IMG/VR virus record: IMGVR_UViG_3300011013_000046
Coordinates: 1-34,211 of that record
DNA from: a virus
Reading direction: 5' to 3' (one strand)
DNA length: 34,211 bases
Made by a program: the position numbers and the translations under genes. The notes under the pieces were generated by a model. The model made no database searches. It was given only the letters and a program-made list of their open reading frames with translations, and was not told where the DNA came from. Positions 7,179-14,048 of the stretch are shown in pieces (the first letter of the stretch is position 1; the number at the start of each line of letters is the position of its first letter).

Positions 7179-8954
7179 TTACGCGGCTTCTAAGAACAGA
7201 TCCTCTTCCAGTCTCCATTCGCCATTGATAGCATTTATCATTTGACGTGATCCATCTGGATACACAAGACAGCTTGAATGCATCCAAGAACTTGGGCCAC
7301 GATTATAACTGAGTTTTAGGAGACTAGTAGTTCCAACTTGCCAAGCGCCACGAAGAATTTCAGGAGTATGGCTATGTCCGGTGACAGAGAGTCCGTATGC
7401 CGCTTCAATACTCTTGATACCGCCTCGAGATCCATTCGCCCCAAGATCTCCATGAGCTCCAAGTTGGATACCCGCGATTTTGTAGTCTTCATCTCTATCT
7501 AACCACCTAACTTTATCTGGCGTATTTAATCCGATATCATTTACAGCCCATTGTAGAGGATCATTACCGTCGATCGCCTCTCTTGCAAGATCTAGCGCAT
7601 AGCGATGATTCTGTGGATCCTGTATGTAATAGCCAGACATTAGATATCTATCTAAAAACTCATCATGATTAGATTTAACAATAACAACTTCATCGACAAG
7701 TTCAGTAAGACTATTTATATCATTAACCAAGAAGTGTATCTCACTTCTAAGATCATGTTTCTGCTCTGCAACTTTTTTAGCTCTAGATATTACATTGTTT
7801 CGCTCATGGTGATTAATAGCTTCACCATCAAACAGGTCGTGCATAATTAAACGGTTAACACCTGTTAATTTAGCTACCTCAAAAAATGCATCTCTTGCTA
7901 ATGGGTCCGTCGAACCAGAATGCCAATCACCTAATACGAATGCCTCTGGTGCAATCTTAGTGGCTGATCCGTCTGCATGATATTGCACACCAAGATCGAT
8001 AAACGCGCCATCCTCGTCAATCTGGACCTGCCTGAAATGGTATCTATCATCATCAACAACCTCAACAACCAATCCACCGATAACGTGATCGTGCTCAGCA
8101 ATGAATGCAGTTCTTCCACTCATATAGTTATCTGTTGAATAGTCTGGGACAGTGACTGCACCTGTGGTCATTACAAAGTGTGGAAACTTTTGATTAGATA
8201 CTGGTACAGCTTTACACCTTTGTTTAGGTGAAGCAAAGATAAATGTACCATTCTTTGAAGCAATACGTGTCATGCTCGTGGCAGGATCAACATGTTTAGC
8301 ACTTAGTTTAACTGTACTAATGCAGAGATTTGTATTCAATGCAATATCCGATACTACAATAGAGATATCGGGGTCGTTAGCCAATTGTGCATCAACTGTT
8401 CCGTAATCGGCTCCAGGTGAGAACTTATTATGTGCAGGATCTGATGCTACGAGAATCAAAGCATGCGCCTTATTCTTTGCGCAGAAATTCTTAATCGATG
8501 CAATAAACTCATCGTTTGCCTTACAACCTGTTACAGCCGTAGTTACAAAGAATCGCTTATGGTTTGAAACAGCAGTCTGCATCTTATGGAGATTTTCTGG
8601 TGTAAGTAGTTCGTTAAGGTAGATATCAAAGAAACTATCCGGATGTGCCTCACGAGCTGCCTTATTGAGACGCGCCAGGTTACGAAAGTAATACGTAACA
8701 GTATCCTTCGAGTATCCAGTATCGACCATGTCATTCATACTGACATAACCCTTCTCTTCGGCTATTTCGGCATAAGCATCAATGAGCTCGATTTCTTTCT
8801 CTTTACGCTCTTGCTCTTCCTGAAGTTTCTCAGCTTCTTTCTTGAGCTTCTCTTCTTCTTTGCGCTTTTGCTCTTGAAGCTTTTCCTGCTCTTTACGAAG
8901 CTTCTCTGCTTCCTTAAGCTTTTTAGCTTCTTCTTTTGATATCTCTTCTGTCAT
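7179..8954 (-). CDS. T5 A1-like metallophosphatase (putative DNase) with coiled-coil N-terminus
   Basis: 591 residues. The first 60 form an uninterrupted K/E/Q coiled coil. Residues about 65-90 look like a helix-turn-helix. A large middle domain of unknown fold follows. The C-terminal half has the calcineurin-like phosphoesterase motifs in order: L-G-D-W-H-S (340), D-L-F-D-G-E (371), S-N-H-D-E (427), G-A-H-G-D (499) and T-G-H-S-H-T (524), with the expected metal-binding D, N and H. This arrangement matches my memory of phage T5 protein A1, which is needed for host DNA breakdown and completion of DNA entry. Start is ATG three bases after the dTMP kinase stop. The Mre11-type core is clear; the A1 assignment is from recall. 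Confidence 0.7.
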   Translation of the reverse strand: MTEEISKEEAKKLKEAEKLRKEQEKLQEQKRKEEEKLKKEAEKLQEEQERKEKEIELIDAYAEIAEEKGYVSMNDMVDTGYSKDTVTYYFRNLARLNKAAREAHPDSFFDIYLNELLTPENLHKMQTAVSNHKRFFVTTAVTGCKANDEFIASIKNFCAKNKAHALILVASDPAHNKFSPGADYGTVDAQLANDPDISIVVSDIALNTNLCISTVKLSAKHVDPATSMTRIASKNGTFIFASPKQRCKAVPVSNQKFPHFVMTTGAVTVPDYSTDNYMSGRTAFIAEHDHVIGGLVVEVVDDDRYHFRQVQIDEDGAFIDLGVQYHADGSATKIAPEAFVLGDWHSGSTDPLARDAFFEVAKLTGVNRLIMHDLFDGEAINHHERNNVISRAKKVAEQKHDLRSEIHFLVNDINSLTELVDEVVIVKSNHDEFLDRYLMSGYYIQDPQNHRYALDLAREAIDGNDPLQWAVNDIGLNTPDKVRWLDRDEDYKIAGIQLGAHGDLGANGSRGGIKSIEAAYGLSVTGHSHTPEILRGAWQVGTTSLLKLSYNRGPSSWMHSSCLVYPDGSRQMINAINGEWRLEEDLFLEAA

Positions 8955-8956
8955 AA

Positions 8957-9601
8957 TTACCCCAAGTTAAGTGAGATCAAAATCTCCTGAAATACTTCGT
9001 CGATATTTTTACCATCGACACAAATCTTACTAGTATTAAAGTGTTTTGAGAATTCATTCATGTTATCGGCAACCTTCAGCATGAAGGAGTCACCCTTGGC
9101 TTCCATAGCGTCTCCTGCTTCAAATTCTTGTTTAGAATTCTTAGCAATTTCCAACCCCTTAGATACATCTCCAGTTAGGTATATAACACTATCATACATC
9201 TGCGTGTAATTGTCATTTACATGATTAACCTCGCATGCAAGGCTATTCAACCAATCAGAATCATTCCCGCAAGCTGCACCATAAGCAAGACCCGATAGGA
9301 TCCCACGGTCTTGAATAATGAAATCGTACTCATCAAGAGCTGGTTTAACTATATTTTGTAAATGGATTGATCTAATGGCTTGACTAACTAATTCTCGAGC
9401 GGGCACTGTCATTTCGTTTTCATACTGAGCGTCTAACATGATACCTCGTAACTGCATAGTTAAAGGGGAAAGCGGTGTCCCAGGTTCCTTCGTTTGAAGA
9501 ACTTTAAAACCTTTCTCCTCTAGATATTGTACAAGATTTTTGGTCTGTGTTGTTTTTCCAACGCCTTCAGTACCTTCAAGACAAATATATTTAGCTCGCA
9601 T
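8957..9601 (-). CDS. tmk: Thymidylate (dTMP) kinase
   Basis: 214 residues, the normal length for bacterial-type dTMP kinase, which makes dTDP from dTMP and ATP. The P-loop is G-T-E-G-V-G-K-T-T (residues 10-18), followed by the substrate motif K-E-P-G-T (38-42) and the D-R-G motif in I-Q-D-R-G-I-L-S-G-L-A-Y (about 97). The lid region is acidic (F-E-A-G-D) rather than arginine-rich. The ATG has AAAGGGTG upstream and a leader with a TATAAT box at 9644-9649. It heads the unit with the A1-like and CYTH genes. A second, divergent kinase of this superfamily is at 14903-15775. Confidence 0.88.
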   Translation of the reverse strand: MRAKYICLEGTEGVGKTTQTKNLVQYLEEKGFKVLQTKEPGTPLSPLTMQLRGIMLDAQYENEMTVPARELVSQAIRSIHLQNIVKPALDEYDFIIQDRGILSGLAYGAACGNDSDWLNSLACEVNHVNDNYTQMYDSVIYLTGDVSKGLEIAKNSKQEFEAGDAMEAKGDSFMLKVADNMNEFSKHFNTSKICVDGKNIDEVFQEILISLNLG

Positions 9602-9643
9602 GCAGCACCCTTTATTTCATAATTATTAATATCTTAGATCTCT

Positions 9644-9649
9644 ATTATA
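9644..9649 (-). promoter_or_regulatory. Candidate -10 box for the dTMP kinase unit
   Basis: Minus strand TTTG-TATAAT-AGAG in the 136-base gap between the capsid terminator and the dTMP kinase start, about 40 bases before the ATG. A promoter is needed here because the terminator at 9685-9712 closes the capsid unit. No clear -35 is visible. The rest of the gap is AT-rich and holds nothing else recognised. Confidence 0.4.
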
Positions 9650-9684
9650 CAAATAACAAATGGAATTATAGTGCGGCGAGGGAA

Positions 9685-9712
9685 TAAAAAAGGGAGACTT
9701 AAAAGTCTCCCT
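9685..9712 (-). terminator. Rho-independent terminator after the major capsid gene
   Basis: Minus strand: a perfect 10-bp stem AGGGAGACTT / AAGTCTCCCT with a 2-base centre (the loop opens to about four bases), followed by a run of seven T. It lies 26 bases after the capsid stop codon. Confidence 0.9.
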
Positions 9713-9737
9713 AATTTACGTCAAATCATATTTTCTA

Positions 9738-11192
9738 TTACTTACCCATGTTCTTATACACACCGTTAAAACGAGGAGTATAAACAAACAACGCTCCGTA
9801 AAGAACAATCGCGAACTCAAGTGCAGTTGTAACGATTGCGAAGTTGATCTTACTTAGAGGAGCAAGCTGCTTGAAGCGCATGCACTCTGCGTTAAGGTCA
9901 AGCATGAATGCTTCACCGAGACCAGGACTCTTTTCGCCAGCATCTACATAAGCGGCTAGGCCAGCTCTGTAGTTTCCAACGAACTCTTCAGTTCCGGCAG
10001 CGCCGCCATCAGCAGAACGATATACTCGGAAGTACTTCGTTCCAGCCTGAGGAGCTGGCATTGTTAGAACGACTGAGCTGTCATCAGCTGCTACAGTTAC
10101 TGCTGAAGTAATCTGACGCGGTGAGGACTCACCGAAGTCGTTTACTTCAGTAATCTTGTACTGGTATGTACCAGCCGCAAGTTGACCAGTTGCTCCGCCG
10201 CCATCTGCACCTGTTACTGCTGCTGGAAGACCAGGAGCATTAGCATTTACAGCTTTAGCACGAGCGCGCCCACGTGGACGTAAGAACAAGTTAGGCTTAA
10301 GATCCATTGTTCCGGCTGTTGTCTGGACCTTAGATACATCGTAACCAACAGTTTGGTTAGATAGACCTGGTGCAGATCGGAATTGTGGATAGAATTGTCT
10401 AACAAATGAGCTAAGAGCTAGAGGCTCGATGTGAATCTCTGAAGGAGAAGCGAAATTCTCAAGCAAGATCACAGATAATTCTTCAATATCATCTTGGGTC
10501 ATTACTGAACCAGCTTGATCGCGAACGATTGACTGGAATGAGCCGTAACCTTCGAAGTCACCAGACTGCTGCTGAGCATCCTGATCGCCTCTAAGAAGCT
10601 GCTGAAGAAGACCATTCATTGCAAGAGAGTCTTGCGGAATGTCTGAAGTTGAACCAGTTTGAAGACCAAGAGCGTCTGTAAAGTGAGCGTGTGCCCAGTA
10701 CATTTCTCTTTCAACATTCTTAAGAAGATGCATAGTACCTTCTTTAGCTTGCTGTGCTACAACATCACCAACAGTTGTACGGACAAGAGTCATTTGGTGA
10801 GAGACTTTACGTCTTGTACCAAAGAACACAATTCTTTGTCCGTCACGGATGTATGTAGAATCTTCTTCTTGAGGAGCTCCACCTTCACCAATGTAAGGAC
10901 TAGAATCTGAACCGTAACCAGTTAGTCGGTTGTACTGCTCAAATAAGTTGTATGCTTTGTCGATCGAAATCGCAGGCCACAACTTAAGGTTTTTCATGTC
11001 AAAAGTTACACTCTTAAGAGTAGTCTCTAATGACTCCGTTTGGATTACACCACCGTAGGTTAGATCAGTCGGTTTCCCGGCTCCACCATAACCAGCTGTA
11101 ATCGCTTTTTGCAAGTTTTCAACATCGTCAGGAGTAACAAGACCCTGCTCAATGCCCTGCATGATTGAATTTACTGCTTCGTTAAATGCCAT
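9738..11192 (-). CDS. Major capsid protein (HK97 fold, SPO1/A511-like)
   Basis: 484 residues from the ATG at 11192, ten bases after AAGGGAG; a TTG at 11201 is too close to the ribosome site. The first 29 residues look like a removable helical arm ending L-Q-K, then A-I-T-A-G-Y-G-G-A, the presumed mature N-terminus. Around residues 335-420 there is an immunoglobulin-like insertion (G-T-Y-Q-Y-K-I-T-E-V-N-D-F-G-E-S and F-R-V-Y-R-S). The tail F-K-Q-L-A-P-L-S-K-I-N-F-A-I and L-Y-G-A-L-F-V-Y-T-P-R resembles the C-terminus of Twort/K-type capsid proteins as I recall them. Six bases separate it from the scaffold gene, and a strong terminator follows. Confidence 0.85.
   Translation of the reverse strand: MAFNEAVNSIMQGIEQGLVTPDDVENLQKAITAGYGGAGKPTDLTYGGVIQTESLETTLKSVTFDMKNLKLWPAISIDKAYNLFEQYNRLTGYGSDSSPYIGEGGAPQEEDSTYIRDGQRIVFFGTRRKVSHQMTLVRTTVGDVVAQQAKEGTMHLLKNVEREMYWAHAHFTDALGLQTGSTSDIPQDSLAMNGLLQQLLRGDQDAQQQSGDFEGYGSFQSIVRDQAGSVMTQDDIEELSVILLENFASPSEIHIEPLALSSFVRQFYPQFRSAPGLSNQTVGYDVSKVQTTAGTMDLKPNLFLRPRGRARAKAVNANAPGLPAAVTGADGGGATGQLAAGTYQYKITEVNDFGESSPRQITSAVTVAADDSSVVLTMPAPQAGTKYFRVYRSADGGAAGTEEFVGNYRAGLAAYVDAGEKSPGLGEAFMLDLNAECMRFKQLAPLSKINFAIVTTALEFAIVLYGALFVYTPRFNGVYKNMGK
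11025..11105 (-). repeat. Capsid N-arm segment, copy 1 (in the major capsid protein)
   Basis: These 27 codons encode A-I-T-A-G-Y-G-G-A through V-I-Q-T-E-S-L-E. The same stretch, with a few substitutions, is encoded at 12656-12736 inside the prohead protease gene. Confidence 0.85.
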
Positions 11193-11207
11193 TTTGGACA
11201 AACTCCC

Positions 11208-11993
11208 TTATTTAATGTTGTACTTATTAACGATTTTAACAAGCTCGCTAGGATTACCTAGTTCTGCACTTGCAATATCCACTGTTTCTACGCTCTCACC
11301 ACTCTTCTTAAGATCGAATAGTTTTTCAACTATCTGAGACTTATTTAAAGCTTCACCTTCTTCTTCGCCAGCTGACTTAGCAAGTGGTTGTACACTCTTA
11401 TAAGTAGCACCCTTAGAAGGTACTGGTGATTCTGCCAAATCTTGAACAGCTTTAGCAATTGCTTCTAGCTTTCCTTCAAGACCCCCCACTTTGTCATCAA
11501 TGTAAGACTTCATTAAAGTCTCTTGACTCTCCAAAGATTCTGCGACAGACTTAGCCAGTTTATGGTGGCCAGCGTTAGGATCAGCTTCGGAATTTTTTCC
11601 TTCGCCTTTGTCCATATCATCTTTGTCTTTGTCATCATCATCGTCTTTGTCATCATCATCGTCTTTGTCATCATCTGCCTTAACAATTTGATGCTTACCA
11701 GCGTTAGGATCAGCTTCGGAATTTTTTCCTTCGCCTTTGTCCATATCGTCAGCTTTTTCTGCTTTGTCGTCGTCTTTGTCGTCGTCTTTGTCGTCGTCTT
11801 TGTCGTCATCGTCAGCTTTACTAGCTTCTTCTTCTTTGCCTAGAGAACCATTTTTGTCCTTACCTGCTAGACCTTCAGAATCACCCATCTTAACTTCAGA
11901 AGCGGAAAAACGATCAGACTTTTTTAACTCTTCGATTTCAGCTAAGCTTTCATCGATTAGAGAAACAAGACTTTTCATCATCTCTTCATTCAT
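11208..11993 (-). CDS. Acidic head scaffold protein (putative)
   Basis: 261 residues from the ATG at 11993, which has GGAAGGA upstream. The protein is highly acidic and low-complexity in the middle, with runs of D-D-D-K and two copies of D-K-G-E-G-K-N-S-E-A-D-P-N-A-G encoded by a 50-base direct repeat. The ends are helical. Six L-x-K-S motifs (K25, K148, K162, K206, K218 and K230 precede the S) resemble the presumed cleavage site of the capsid protein, as expected for a scaffold digested by the prohead protease. It lies directly upstream of the capsid gene and downstream of the protease gene, the usual scaffold position. No homologue is recognised by sequence. Confidence 0.7.
   Translation of the reverse strand: MNEEMMKSLVSLIDESLAEIEELKKSDRFSASEVKMGDSEGLAGKDKNGSLGKEEEASKADDDDKDDDKDDDKDDDKAEKADDMDKGEGKNSEADPNAGKHQIVKADDDKDDDDDKDDDDDKDKDDMDKGEGKNSEADPNAGHHKLAKSVAESLESQETLMKSYIDDKVGGLEGKLEAIAKAVQDLAESPVPSKGATYKSVQPLAKSAGEEEGEALNKSQIVEKLFDLKKSGESVETVDIASAELGNPSELVKIVNKYNIK
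11569..11618. repeat. 50-bp direct repeat, copy A, within the scaffold gene
   Basis: Identical over 50 bases to 11699-11748 (offset 130). It encodes M-D-K-G-E-G-K-N-S-E-A-D-P-N-A-G. Trinucleotide-like D/K codon arrays lie between the copies and after the second, so the region is prone to length change. Confidence 0.9.
11699..11748. repeat. 50-bp direct repeat, copy B, within the scaffold gene
   Basis: Second copy of the repeat at 11569-11618; the identity at DNA level, including third codon positions, suggests a recent duplication or ongoing conversion. Confidence 0.9.
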
Positions 11994-12024
11994 AGTGTCT
12001 AATCCTTCCAATTAAGAGTTAAGG

Positions 12025-12429
12025 TTACTCGCCTAAGCCAATAACATCAGCTTGTCCACGAATACGAGCAAGTTGATTAGTAGTATCGCCTTCTTCAACT
12101 TCAACATCGTTAGCAAATCCAGAACACTCATGTAGAAGTTCTAATGCATCACTATCGTCAAAAATTGCCGCGATTGAATTTTCACCAGCTGCACCCTTGA
12201 TCAAAATTGATCCGGCTCCAGCGATTCCAATACCAAGGAAAGGTGATATTTGATCACTTACTCCACCCATTGGTGATTGAACACTTTTTTCTTTATATGA
12301 TACAACGAGAACATCCCCTGCACCACCTGCTTTTGTTACTTCGACTGTTTCGCCTACTCTCTCAACAGAAAGACTTCTCTGAGACATGTTTCGGGCAATC
12401 TTGTCTAAGATTTGCTCTTTATTAGCCAT
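12025..12429 (-). CDS. Small head-operon protein of unknown function
   Basis: 134 residues; the ATG at 12429 follows AAGGAG. The first 30 residues are helical and polar (K-E-Q-I-L-D-K-I-A-R-N-M). The rest is glycine- and valine-rich and beta-prone (G-G-A-G-D-V-L-V-V-S-Y; G-I-G-I-A-G-A-G-S-I-L-I-K-G), ending acidic. There are no enzyme motifs. It is the first gene of the scaffold-capsid unit, behind the promoter motif at 12484-12509, and 13 bases precede the scaffold start. The setting suggests a head decoration or assembly protein; this is inference only. Confidence 0.6.
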   Translation of the reverse strand: MANKEQILDKIARNMSQRSLSVERVGETVEVTKAGGAGDVLVVSYKEKSVQSPMGGVSDQISPFLGIGIAGAGSILIKGAAGENSIAAIFDDSDALELLHECSGFANDVEVEEGDTTNQLARIRGQADVIGLGE

Positions 12430-12483
12430 CTAAAACTACTCCTTAATTAAGTTGATTTGCACAAATCGCTTAACGCGTTATTT

Positions 12484-12509
12484 ACTATATCATAAGTGCA
12501 AAGTTAAAC
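12484..12509 (-). promoter_or_regulatory. Promoter-like motif GTTTAAC-N10-TGATATAGT before the head-shell genes
   Basis: Minus strand: GTTTAAC at 12509-12503, ten bases, then TGATATAGT at 12492-12484. Spacing is identical to the motifs at 6557-6582 and 21085-21110. The leader to the ATG at 12429 is about 50 bases. Inverted 7-base repeats (GTGCAAA at 12496-12502, TTTGCAC at 12456-12462) flank the -10 box and could be an operator or RNA stem. Confidence 0.55.
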
Positions 12510-12529
12510 ATACTTGGGTACTACTCGGG

Positions 12530-13570
12530 TTACACCATCATTCGAACTAAGTCTTCAAATGACAAACTCTTCTGACATTCTCGACACTTTACTTGGTTTC
12601 CCATGTGAACTTGTTCATGGCCACACTCTTTACAGGTTATATACTTGAATCCATCTTCTAAGGATTCAGTTTGTATAACAGAACCATCGGTTCTATCAGT
12701 TGGTGCACTAGCACCTCCATAACCAGCAGTCAATGCTTTCTTTAATTTTGCATAAGATTCGAATAGTGTTTTAAAATCTTCATATTGATTCCGATCAGGT
12801 GCTTGATTTACGCCACTGATTATAGAATTGATTTCTTCAATATTTTTTCTTAGTTTATAACGAACTGAATTAGTTATCACATCGTCGACGCCCTTATAGG
12901 GCATCTGAATCTCAATTCCTACAGATGCAGCTAAATCTTGAATTTTACTAAGATTTTCCATTAATTTTTCAGCGGACACTCTACGTGTAATATGGCGGAA
13001 TGACGGGATATCTGTTTTAGCAAGATGCATAACAGACTTGATAAGTACTTGATCCTCTTCCCAGTTAGAGCTCTTAGATAGACTTGTTGGTTCTACTAAG
13101 GTGGCTTGATTGGCAGGAGTGAATGTGAGGGCGACTGAATGAATCTTCGTTCTTGCTAATAAGTTGGTATCAGACACACCTCTTGCTTGAACCCCACCCT
13201 CAACGGATGCTTTCAATCTTAGTGGACAATCTGACTTATGGATATTTCTTAGGATAGCTGATGCTGCTCTGGCGTTGGGGTGGTCACTATCGTCATATAG
13301 TTCACCTTCAACATATATAAAGGGTGATTTGACCTTACCCCAGTAGTATGAGTGACGTTCGGTAGAGCAATCTTCTTTAGAGAAAATTTTCTTGGCCCCA
13401 GTCACCTTACCTATAGAATTGAAAAAACCCTTGCCGTGATTGTCATTTAGACGACCTCGGCCTGCTTGTAATTCAGATATATCAGCACCCTCTACACTAA
13501 GCATTTCACCTTGTGTATCTCGGAGCTGGCTACCAGCAATCATATCAATTTGAAGTGATTTCTTCCCCAT
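12530..13570 (-). CDS. Prohead maturation protease with capsid-arm copy and zinc ribbon
   Basis: 346 residues from the ATG at 13570; a GTG at 13615 is possible but lies in a hairpin without a ribosome site. The catalytic domain (about 1-165) has the phage assemblin layout: His in L-N-D-N-H-G-K (H45), Ser in K-A-S-V-E-G-G (S122) and a later I-H-S-V-A-L-T (H144). A helical linker follows. Residues 279-305 copy the N-terminal arm of the major capsid protein (A-L-T-A-G-Y-G-G-A to V-I-Q-T-E-S-L-E). The tail is a zinc ribbon with C313, C316, C329 and C332. It cleaves scaffold and capsid proteins inside the prohead. It begins the shell cluster, just before the 134-residue gene. Confidence 0.8.
   Translation of the reverse strand: MGKKSLQIDMIAGSQLRDTQGEMLSVEGADISELQAGRGRLNDNHGKGFFNSIGKVTGAKKIFSKEDCSTERHSYYWGKVKSPFIYVEGELYDDSDHPNARAASAILRNIHKSDCPLRLKASVEGGVQARGVSDTNLLARTKIHSVALTFTPANQATLVEPTSLSKSSNWEEDQVLIKSVMHLAKTDIPSFRHITRRVSAEKLMENLSKIQDLAASVGIEIQMPYKGVDDVITNSVRYKLRKNIEEINSIISGVNQAPDRNQYEDFKTLFESYAKLKKALTAGYGGASAPTDRTDGSVIQTESLEDGFKYITCKECGHEQVHMGNQVKCRECQKSLSFEDLVRMMV
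12656..12736 (-). repeat. Capsid N-arm segment, copy 2 (in the protease gene)
   Basis: Encodes A-L-T-A-G-Y-G-G-A-S-A-P-T-D through V-I-Q-T-E-S-L-E, preceded by L-K-K, closely matching the capsid protein at 11025-11105 (preceded by L-Q-K). About 21 of 27 residues are the same. Confidence 0.85.
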
Positions 13571-13577
13571 ATGAATT

Positions 13578-13583
13578 ATTATA
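13578..13583 (-). promoter_or_regulatory. TATAAT box seven bases before the protease ATG
   Basis: Minus strand AG-TATAAT-AATTCAT-ATG. No Shine-Dalgarno sequence is visible before this ATG. If the box is a real -10, the transcript would begin at or next to the start codon, that is, be leaderless. Confidence 0.35.
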
Positions 13584-13607
13584 CTACATAACTCACTGGA
13601 AATTGAA

Positions 13608-13653
13608 GAGTCCACCTAACAAATACCCGAAGGTAGTTTAATTAGGTGGACTC
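13608..13653 (-). terminator. Long hairpin with UUCG cap between the sigma-like gene and the protease gene
   Basis: Minus strand: 12-bp perfect outer stem GAGTCCACCTAA / TTAGGTGGACTC enclosing a second stem TACC-TTCG-GGTA with an ultra-stable UUCG-type loop. Only a weak T-rich tail (TTCAATTT) follows, so it could be a terminator or an RNA-processing/stability element. It lies 36 bases after the stop of the 119-residue gene. Confidence 0.55.
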
Positions 13654-13688
13654 AAGAGGGAACATGCGCTAAATGCATTATACCATTG

Positions 13689-14048
13689 CTACTTATCAGT
13701 CTTAACTATCTCCTCGAAAGATTCGGTCTTACGGATCTTCTCAATAGCTTTCTTTTCACTCTTTTTTATAGTATCTATGCTTACACCGCAGAAATGGGCT
13801 ATTTCCATATCTGATAAATCTTTATTATCTGGCATATTTTCTTTTATTAATTTAAAGAAGCAGTAGTTTGCTAACTGATGTGCGACAGCCCAAGGGCAAC
13901 CAGGTAGGTTCGCTTCTTTCTCTTCTGAAAGATTTCCAGTGTAATTACGAATAGCTTTCAGACGCTGAACAGCTAATGGACACCATTCACTAGGGAAATC
14001 TGTTAATTGCTTGGGGCATCTCGGATCCATAGTATCCTTATCACTCAT
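13689..14048 (-). CDS. Sigma-region-4-like helix-turn-helix protein
   Basis: 119 residues. The ATG at 14048 is preceded by AAAGGAGG, which lies inside a broken HNH gene. The N-terminal half has a cysteine-containing module: C-P-K-Q-L, W-C-P-L-A-V-Q-R-L, G-C-P-W-A-V and N-Y-C-F-F-K. The C-terminal half (about 76-108) is a helix-turn-helix, D-L-S-D-M-E-I-A-H-F-C-G-V-S followed by T-I-K-K-S-E-K-K-A-I-E-K-I-R, which follows the sigma-70 region 4 pattern (E-I-A, G-V-S, V/I-K-x-x-E-x-K-A-x-x-K-I-R). I infer a phage transcription regulator, perhaps for the head genes that follow. A full sigma factor is excluded by size. Confidence 0.65.
   Translation of the reverse strand: MSDKDTMDPRCPKQLTDFPSEWCPLAVQRLKAIRNYTGNLSEEKEANLPGCPWAVAHQLANYCFFKLIKENMPDNKDLSDMEIAHFCGVSIDTIKKSEKKAIEKIRKTESFEEIVKTDK

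Noticed and set aside
11630-11810. D-D-D-D-K strings that look like enterokinase or epitope-tag sites.
   Set aside because: They are part of natural D/K repeats in a phage scaffold; there is no vector sequence around them.
11523-11843. Long plus-strand open frames across the scaffold gene, giving hydrophobic F/V/I-rich proteins.
   Set aside because: They are mirror images of the D/K codon repeats of the scaffold gene and have no ribosome site or partner genes.
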